NCBI GenBank assembly: GCA_030642585.1
Contig: DAOWNN010000040.1
Location: forward strand, 1 to 11,122
Origin: Bacteroidota bacterium
GTDB taxonomy: Bacteria; Bacteroidota; Bacteroidia; Bacteroidales; VadinHA17
Direction of reading: 5' to 3'
Length of the DNA stretch: 11,122 nt
The position numbers and the translations under genes were made by a program. The notes under the pieces are model-generated. The model worked only from the letters and a program-made list of their open reading frames with translations, did no database searches and was not told the DNA's origin. Below, in pieces: positions 6,482 to 11,122 of the stretch. Each line of letters begins with the position of its first letter. Position 1 is the stretch's first letter.

Positions 6482-8002
6482 ATGAAAACTATGTACTTGA
6501 GTGATCAGGAAATTCGCCTTAATCCGAATGAGTTAGTCCAGCATTTGAAAAAAGCTTCAAATAGCTTTACCCGTAAAGATATCATCAAATTTATTGAAGA
6601 TAAGGGTATCAAAATGCTGAATTTCAGATATGTTGCTGAGGATGGGAAACTAAAAGTATTGAATTTTGTTATTTCGAGCCGGGAGCACCTGGAAATGGTT
6701 TTGTCAACGGGAGAACGTGTGGATGGTTCCAGTTTGTTTTCATATATTGAGGCAGGAATGAGCGATTTGTATGTCGTACCAAGGTACAAAACAGCTTTTG
6801 TTAACCCATTTACTGAGATTCCAAGCCTCGAAATACTTTGTTCTTTCTATACAGCAAAAGGCACTCCCTATGAGGGAGCCCCTGAGTATGTGTTAAAAAA
6901 AGCCCACAACCAGTTTAAAAAGGATACGGGCTATACTTTTAAAGCCCTTGGAGAGTTGGAGTATTATGTGAATTCCAGGTCAGATAAACTTTATCCTTTA
7001 ATTGACCAGAAAGGTTACCATCAATCACAACCTTTTGCCAAATTTGAAGAACTTAGGGTGGAAGCTTTACATTTGTTAGCAAAAGCCGGGTGTAAGATAA
7101 AATACGGACATTCGGAAGTGGGGAGTTTTACATCAGGAGGGGAAGATTTTGAACAGCATGAAATAGAATTTTTACCTGTGGATGTAGAAGATGCTGCCGA
7201 TCAGTTAGTCATTGCCAAATGGATTTTAAGAATGCTTAGTTATAAGCATAATGTTGAGGTGAGTTTTGCTCCTAAAATTACTGTTGGTAAAGCCGGAAGT
7301 GGCCTGCATATCCATATGATGTTGGAAAAAGATCGCCGCAATGCTATGGTGAGCGATGGTCATTTAAGCGATGTTGCCCATAAATTAATTGCTGGAATTT
7401 TAGATCTTTCTTCTGCATTAACTGCTTTTGGAAATACGATTCCGGTTTCTTATCTCCGGCTTGTTCCGCACCAGGAAGCACCTACAAGTATCTGCTGGGG
7501 AGATAGAAACAGATCAGCCTTGATCAGGGTGCCCCTTGGATGGCGGGGCGGAAGTCAAATGACAATTGATGCAAATCCTGCAGAACAAAGTGAGCCTGAA
7601 CCTGGAGATAGTAAACAGACAGTTGAATTCAGGGCTCCGGATGGTTCAGCAGATATATATAAGTTATTGGCAGGCCTGGTGGTAGGAGCGGGGCATGGGA
7701 TTCAAATGAAGGATTCTCTGAAACTTGCAGAGAAACTATATATTAATGTCAATATATTTGATAAAGAGAATAAATCAAGATTAGATTCCCTTGACAAACT
7801 GCCTGGATCATGCTGGGAATCAGCAGATTCTCTGGAAAAACTCAGGGCTAATTTTGAAAAAAATAATGTATTTCCTCCGGAAGTAATAGATAATTCCATC
7901 CAGGTTTTAAGATCTTATGAGGATGAGGACTTGAGTGAACGTTTGTATGGAAAAGATGAAGAAATTAATTTACTGGTAGTAAAATATCTTCATATAATGT
8001 AG
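6482..8002 (+). CDS. glnA: Glutamine synthetase, type I-like, long variant
   Basis: A 506-residue cytosolic enzyme family that makes glutamine from glutamate, ammonia and ATP. Compared with E. coli GlnA (aligned from memory), the active-site set is present: the DGSS loop at 81-84, metal ligands E158/E160 in ELEYYV, E212, E227 in QHEIEF and H276 in GSGLHIHMM, the glutamate loop LVPHQEAP (327-334, E332), RNRSALIRVP (342-351), and E382/R384 in VEFRAPDGSADIY. It has an N-terminal extension relative to the roughly 470-aa enterobacterial enzyme. The adenylylation segment (NLYDLPPEE in E. coli) reads KLYINVNIF around 418-426, so covalent control at that tyrosine is doubtful. The ATG at 6482 has no clear ribosome site, and a second Met is 3 codons on. 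It converges with the yihY-like gene, with only 10 bases between stops. Glutamine synthesis is likely but a related ligase activity cannot be excluded. Confidence 0.88.
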   Translation: MKTMYLSDQEIRLNPNELVQHLKKASNSFTRKDIIKFIEDKGIKMLNFRYVAEDGKLKVLNFVISSREHLEMVLSTGERVDGSSLFSYIEAGMSDLYVVPRYKTAFVNPFTEIPSLEILCSFYTAKGTPYEGAPEYVLKKAHNQFKKDTGYTFKALGELEYYVNSRSDKLYPLIDQKGYHQSQPFAKFEELRVEALHLLAKAGCKIKYGHSEVGSFTSGGEDFEQHEIEFLPVDVEDAADQLVIAKWILRMLSYKHNVEVSFAPKITVGKAGSGLHIHMMLEKDRRNAMVSDGHLSDVAHKLIAGILDLSSALTAFGNTIPVSYLRLVPHQEAPTSICWGDRNRSALIRVPLGWRGGSQMTIDANPAEQSEPEPGDSKQTVEFRAPDGSADIYKLLAGLVVGAGHGIQMKDSLKLAEKLYINVNIFDKENKSRLDSLDKLPGSCWESADSLEKLRANFEKNNVFPPEVIDNSIQVLRSYEDEDLSERLYGKDEEINLLVVKYLHIM

Positions 8003-8012
8003 TCATGTCTTG

Positions 8013-8972
8013 TCAGGGAGACAGTCTTGTTCTTCTCCTGTTAAGAAGATCTGTCTTAGTATTAGCTGTTTTAATGCTAGCGTTTAATTCAAATCCAATA
8101 AGCAGGGAAATTGAATTGAAATAGATCCAAAGAAGAATAACTATAAGTGTGCCTATAGATCCATAGAGCTTATTGTATTGCCCGAAATTATTAACATAAG
8201 ACGAGAAGCCTAAAGAAGAAACTATAAAAAGGAATGTGGCAATAATAGAACCCGGAGAAAAAAATCTCCATTCCTTTTTTCTGGCAGGAATTTCATAATA
8301 TATGGACGAAATTATAAAGAAAACCAATACCAGCAGAGTGATCCATTTTGCAGCAATGAGCAAATAATATGTGATATTAGTTTGAATAATCTCCATTTCA
8401 ACTAGTTTATTAATGGTTGATTTTCCAATCAGAATAATCAGAATAGCTGCGGCAAGCATCAATATGATAATGAGTAAGAGAAAGAGAGAAGCCTTTCTTT
8501 GCGAAACCCATGAGCGCGTTTCAAACTCATGGGAAGACACATTAAATGCATGAAGCAGGGCATGAATTCCATTAGTTGAAATCAGGACTGTGGTAAGGAA
8601 CATAAAAAACAACAAGCCTCCGCTTTTTTTAGTAATCACCTCAACAATAGTACCTTCAATCATCAGGAATGCATTCTCTGGAAGAATATTCTCCAGAAAT
8701 AACAACATTTCATTTTGAAAATTTGAAATAGGGACAAAAGGGATGAGTGTGAAAATAAATATCAAAGCAGGAAGAATCCCCATGAGAATATTAAAAGCAA
8801 TGGATGACGCCCGGGTGACCAGGGTGCCTTTTTGAAATCCCCTGATAAAAAAAACGATTACATAATAGATAGATACCCCCTGCATTCCTGGAAGAGAAAG
8901 CATTTTTGTTCTCTGGACCAACTTATTCCAAAAGTGCCTTATTCTATTTATTTCCTGAATGGATTCAGACAA
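8013..8972 (-). CDS. yihY: YihY/BrkB family inner-membrane protein
   Basis: A 319-residue integral membrane protein of the YihY/virulence factor BrkB family, sometimes misnamed ribonuclease BN. Its molecular role is not settled. About six membrane helices can be drawn: roughly 57-80, 117-136, 160-183, 201-223, 240-258 and 271-294. Family landmarks are TRASSIAFNILMGILPAL (53-70), YNKLYGSIGTLIVILLWIYF (from 266) and the closing GFELNA (293-298). The C-terminal tail is basic (NRRRTR) and likely cytoplasmic. It is the last gene of the minus-strand group, 38 bases after the yqeY stop. Its end converges on the glutamine synthetase gene, so the two transcripts probably run into each other; no strong shared terminator hairpin is seen. 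Confidence 0.88.
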   Translation of the reverse strand: MSESIQEINRIRHFWNKLVQRTKMLSLPGMQGVSIYYVIVFFIRGFQKGTLVTRASSIAFNILMGILPALIFIFTLIPFVPISNFQNEMLLFLENILPENAFLMIEGTIVEVITKKSGGLLFFMFLTTVLISTNGIHALLHAFNVSSHEFETRSWVSQRKASLFLLLIIILMLAAAILIILIGKSTINKLVEMEIIQTNITYYLLIAAKWITLLVLVFFIISSIYYEIPARKKEWRFFSPGSIIATFLFIVSSLGFSSYVNNFGQYNKLYGSIGTLIVILLWIYFNSISLLIGFELNASIKTANTKTDLLNRRRTRLSP

Positions 8973-9010
8973 TTGCTTCTTTTTTAATTTTAAATAAAAT
9001 CACATTATTT

Positions 9011-9460
9011 TTAAGATAACATTTTCTTTACAATTCCTGAAATAGTTTTTCCATCGGCCTTTCCACTTAATTCCTTATTTGCCATTCCCATTACCTTGCC
9101 CATATCAGCCATAGAAGATGCTCCACTTGTTTCCACAATCTTGTGAATAACATTTTCAATTTCAGATTCAGAAAGCTGGGCTGGTAAGTAATTTGATATT
9201 ATATCAGCTTCAAATCTCTCTTTTTCAGCCAGGTCAGTTCTTTTTTGTTCATTGTATATTTCAGCAGAGTCTTTCCTTTGCTTTACCAGTCTCTGTAGCA
9301 GTTTGATTTCAGCTTCAGAATCCAGATTTGATGATTTACCCTTTTCAGTTTTTGCCAGGAGTATTGCAGATTTAACAGATCTTAAGGCTTCAAGTTTTTC
9401 TTTATTCCTTTCTTTCATTGCCGCCTTAATATCGGTCATTATTTGTTGTTCTAAATCCAT
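9011..9460 (-). CDS. yqeY: GatB/YqeY domain protein
   Basis: A 149-residue soluble protein equal in length to other YqeY proteins. The family shares the tRNA-binding tail domain of GatB, the amidotransferase subunit, and a link to tRNA metabolism is suspected but not proven. The charged helical N-terminus (AAMKERNKEKLEALRSVKSAI), the FEADIISNYLPAQLSE segment (about 83-98) and the C-terminal ADMGKVMGMANKELSGKADG block (about 118-137) are characteristic. It starts 25 bases after the nadC stop in the same direction, consistent with one transcript. Confidence 0.92.
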   Translation of the reverse strand: MDLEQQIMTDIKAAMKERNKEKLEALRSVKSAILLAKTEKGKSSNLDSEAEIKLLQRLVKQRKDSAEIYNEQKRTDLAEKERFEADIISNYLPAQLSESEIENVIHKIVETSGASSMADMGKVMGMANKELSGKADGKTISGIVKKMLS

Positions 9461-9485
9461 GATAGTAAAAATTAATATAAAAAAC

Positions 9486-10331
9486 TTATAAGACGACTTT
9501 TAAGCTCATGTCCAGGCTGTGTATCTGATGCGTAAGTGCCCCTACGGATATGAAATCTACACCACAAAGAGCGTAATCCCGTATATTGGATAGCGTAATC
9601 CCACCAGAAGATTCTGTTTCAAACTGAGAATTAATTCTGTTGACAGCATTCCTGGTCTGTTCCAGGTTAAAGTTATCCAGCATAATACGATCAACACCCC
9701 CGTGACGAATTATTTTTTCTACATCGTAAATGTTTCTGGCTTCAATTTCAATCGGAATATTGATCTTTTTTTCATTCAAGAACTTGTGTACACGATCAAT
9801 TGCCAATTCAATGCCCCCGGAAAAATCAATATGATTGTCTTTAATCATTATCATATCATACAGGCCCATCCTGTGATTCATGCCACCACCAATTCTTACC
9901 GCTTCTTTTTCAAAATGCCTTATACCGGGACTGGTTTTTCGGGTATCCAGAACTTTGGCTTTAGTCCCTTCTAATTGATTTACATATTTTGATGTCTCCG
10001 TTGCTATTCCACTCATTCGTTGCATGAAATTTAAAACAAGACGCTCAGCCTGAAGAATTTTCCTGGAGTTTCCGGAAACAACAAACGCAATATCCCCAAC
10101 ATTCACTTTTTCACCATCAGAAAGCCGGGATTGAATTTCCAGGTTTGGATCGATTATAGAAAAAACATTTTTTGAAACCCTGATCCCTGCCAAAATACCA
10201 TTTTCTTTGATATTCAGCTTGGCTGTTCCGGTGGAATCTGAAAGAATACATGATTGTGAAGTGTAGTCACCACTTCCGAGGTCTTCCTCAATGGCAAGAA
10301 GAATTAAGCTTTCTTCTAATTGTTTATTCAT
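9486..10331 (-). CDS. nadC: Nicotinate-nucleotide pyrophosphorylase (quinolinate phosphoribosyltransferase)
   Basis: A 281-residue cytosolic enzyme that joins quinolinate and PRPP to give nicotinate mononucleotide, CO2 and pyrophosphate, the third step of de novo NAD synthesis. Expected residues are visible: R105 in NFMQRMSGIAT, R131/K132 in DTRKTSPGIR, H153/R154 in GGGMNHRMGLYD, K164 in MIKDNH, E197 in IEIEARN, D219 in IMLDN, SSGGI (241-245) and SVGALTH (262-268). The length is standard. Its ATG overlaps the end of the upstream DUF4783 gene by 8 bases, so the two are probably translationally coupled. An AGGAGA precedes the ATG almost directly, too close to be a normal ribosome site. No nadA or nadB is in the window. 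Confidence 0.96.
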   Translation of the reverse strand: MNKQLEESLILLAIEEDLGSGDYTSQSCILSDSTGTAKLNIKENGILAGIRVSKNVFSIIDPNLEIQSRLSDGEKVNVGDIAFVVSGNSRKILQAERLVLNFMQRMSGIATETSKYVNQLEGTKAKVLDTRKTSPGIRHFEKEAVRIGGGMNHRMGLYDMIMIKDNHIDFSGGIELAIDRVHKFLNEKKINIPIEIEARNIYDVEKIIRHGGVDRIMLDNFNLEQTRNAVNRINSQFETESSGGITLSNIRDYALCGVDFISVGALTHQIHSLDMSLKVVL

Positions 10332-10719
10332 TCTCCTTTTCTATACGGAATTGATGAATAAAAGTATTCCCGTTTTTCTTCTTCAACAGGAAATATACAC
10401 GAAACGAATCTTCAGTAGTAATCAGATTTCCGATCCCATATTTTGCATCAGTTTTCCCTCCCTGATGCAGAAGTGAAAAACTCCTGGGCTGATTCTTTGA
10501 AAAAAAATCTTTCAGGATCATTTCAGCCTGGGTTTTACTGTAAATACCCTCTTCATCTAAAATAACCATTTCCACATTGACATTAAAATATTTAACAAGC
10601 TCTTTAGAATTCCCGGTTTTCAACGCTAATGAAATACCATTTGGAATTTCTCCCTGGTTTTGAGAAAAAATAAACGGACTTGCCAGAAAAAATAACAGGA
10701 GCAGGATATTTTTTTTCAT
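10324..10719 (-). CDS. DUF4783 family secreted protein
   Basis: A 131-residue protein of unknown function. Residues 1-19 (MKKNILLLLFFLASPFIFS) are a clear signal peptide, probably cut before QNQG. There is no lipobox cysteine, so a soluble periplasmic protein is expected. The rest (IPNGISLALKTGNSKELVKYFNVNVEMVI...) has the alternating helix and strand look of the NTF2-like/SnoaL fold, and the family assignment to DUF4783 rests on recalled similarity. The gene is first in the group with nadC, yqeY and yihY, and its last 8 bases overlap nadC. Its position beside nadC is common in Bacteroidota as far as I recall, but nothing in the sequence ties a secreted protein to NAD synthesis. Confidence 0.8.
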   Translation of the reverse strand: MKKNILLLLFFLASPFIFSQNQGEIPNGISLALKTGNSKELVKYFNVNVEMVILDEEGIYSKTQAEMILKDFFSKNQPRSFSLLHQGGKTDAKYGIGNLITTEDSFRVYFLLKKKNGNTFIHQFRIEKENE

Positions 10720-10744
10720 GTGAATAGTATTAGTTTTATAAGGT

Positions 10745-10824
10745 CACATGTAACTTACCATGCCAAAATAATCATAAACCATTGTATCAAAATACTGATT
10801 ATTTTGGCATAAACGTTTCATGTG
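10745..10824. repeat. Spaced inverted repeat upstream of the DUF4783-nadC unit
   Basis: ATGCCAAAATAATCA (10760-10774) and TGATTATTTTGGCAT (10796-10810) are perfect 15-bp inverted arms around a 21-base spacer. A second pair, CACATG (10745-10750) and CATGTG (10819-10824), sits outside it at almost equal distances (9 and 8 bases). The inner left arm is 40 bases upstream of the DUF4783 ATG, inside the probable leader. No T-run follows on the minus strand, so a simple terminator is unlikely; an operator or a leader hairpin fits better. Confidence 0.7.
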
Positions 10825-10861
10825 TTTGAAATTAATTTTCTAATGTTCGGCACATCGAAAG

Positions 10862-10869
10862 CAAATATA
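10862..10869 (-). promoter_or_regulatory. Possible -7 promoter box of the DUF4783-nadC-yqeY-yihY unit
   Basis: Read on the minus strand this is TATATTTG followed by C, an exact match to the Bacteroidota -7 box. The transcript would start near 10855 and carry a leader of about 135 bases that includes the inverted repeat at 10745-10824. The best -33 candidate (TTTG at 10898-10895) is 25 bases away, longer than usual. Confidence 0.4.
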
Positions 10870-10950
10870 ATAGACATTTCGACCATATTAAAAGCAAAAA
10901 TCAAACCAAATCAGCTGCAATTTAACAAATTTCAATTACATAAGTAAAAA

Positions 10951-11017
10951 CTCACCGGGTGACCCGACATCGTCGGGTGAATGATAATCAATAAGCCCGT
11001 CCTTTAGGGCGGGGCTA
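10951..11017. repeat. Pair of GC-rich hairpins (REP-like) in an AT-rich gap
   Basis: The gene-free stretch 10720-11122 is very AT-rich except here. The first hairpin is ACCCGAC (10962-10968), loop ATC, GTCGGGT (10972-10978), preceded by CACCGGGTG. The second centres on CCGTCCT/AGGGCGG (about 10997-11012) with outer AGC/GCT. Similar CCGTCC..GGGCGG hairpins are known near the ends of IS200/IS605-type elements, but no transposase or TnpB gene is visible here. It does not share sequence with the RAYT-flanking repeats at 1175-2156. Confidence 0.7.
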
Positions 11018-11036
11018 AACAAATATAATAGCATAT

Positions 11037-11090
11037 GAAATTTAAATAATTTTGTAATTTGATAATAATTTACAAAATTATTTAAATTTC
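11037..11090. repeat. Perfect 21-bp inverted repeat with a 12-base spacer
   Basis: The arm GAAATTTAAATAATTTTGTAA starts at 11037 and ends at 11057, and its exact complement occupies 11070-11090. Each arm carries TAATTTTG, a match to the Bacteroidota -7 box, pointing inward in opposite directions (plus at 11047-11054, minus at 11080-11073). After the right arm comes TCTTTTTAG, so on the plus strand it could act as a terminator of something beyond the window. The remaining bases to 11122 show no gene. Confidence 0.75.
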
Positions 11091-11122
11091 TCTTTTTAGT
11101 ACAATTAAACTTCCCCAGGCTA

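Noticed and set aside
8003..8025. TGTCT/AGACA hairpin as a shared terminator between the glutamine synthetase and yihY genes
   Set aside because: The stem is only 5 bp with an 8-base loop and no T-run, too weak to call.
10756..10764. TACCATGCC shared with the loop of the RAYT core hairpin
   Set aside because: Only 9 bases match and neither the GTCTGG nor CCGGAC arm is present, so chance is sufficient.

Overview
The window looks like chromosomal DNA of a Bacteroidota bacterium, probably an uncultured or environmental Bacteroidales/Marinilabiliales-type lineage. The evidence is AT-rich DNA, promoter boxes of the Bacteroidota type (TAnnTTTG), few clear Shine-Dalgarno sequences, a DUF4783 gene next to nadC, and protein sequences that read as Bacteroidota versions of housekeeping families. 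The taxonomy is inferred from these traits; no database search was possible.

Layout. (1) 2-1111 (+): the C-terminal nine-tenths of a NamZ/DUF1343 exo-N-acetylmuramidase, cut by the left edge. (2) 1112-2156: a RAYT (REP-associated IS200-like HUH transposase, minus strand, 1257-1901) flanked on both sides by compound palindromic repeats, that is, a REPtron-like locus. (3) 2153-3352 (-): a class I PLP aminotransferase whose stop codon lies inside the repeat. (4) 3586-6219 (+): valyl-tRNA synthetase, divergent from the aminotransferase. (5) 6220-6481: intergenic DNA with an imperfect long inverted repeat. (6) 6482-8002 (+): a divergent type I glutamine synthetase. (7) 10719 down to 8013 (-): a tight four-gene unit, DUF4783 lipoprotein-free secreted protein, nadC, yqeY and yihY/brkB. 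(8) 10720-11122: about 400 bases with no gene but four structured elements: a spaced inverted repeat in the likely leader of the nadC unit, a pair of GC-rich hairpins, a 12-base direct repeat around them, and a perfect 21-bp inverted repeat.

How the parts relate. Most genes are core metabolism or translation: amino-group transfer, tRNA charging, nitrogen assimilation, NAD synthesis, and wall sugar salvage. They do not form one pathway. The accessory interest lies in the RAYT and its repeats. Three hairpin modules can be separated: A/A' (AACGATCC...GGATCGTT), B/B' (AAACGAA...TTCGTTT) and a core hairpin C (GTCTGG...CCGGAC). C sits in the A/A' loop on one side of the RAYT gene and in the B/B' loop on the other, where it is also amplified to four copies at an exact 29-bp period. 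The B' edge supplies the TAA stop codons of both the RAYT and the aminotransferase. This nested modular arrangement is the best candidate in the window for something not well described.
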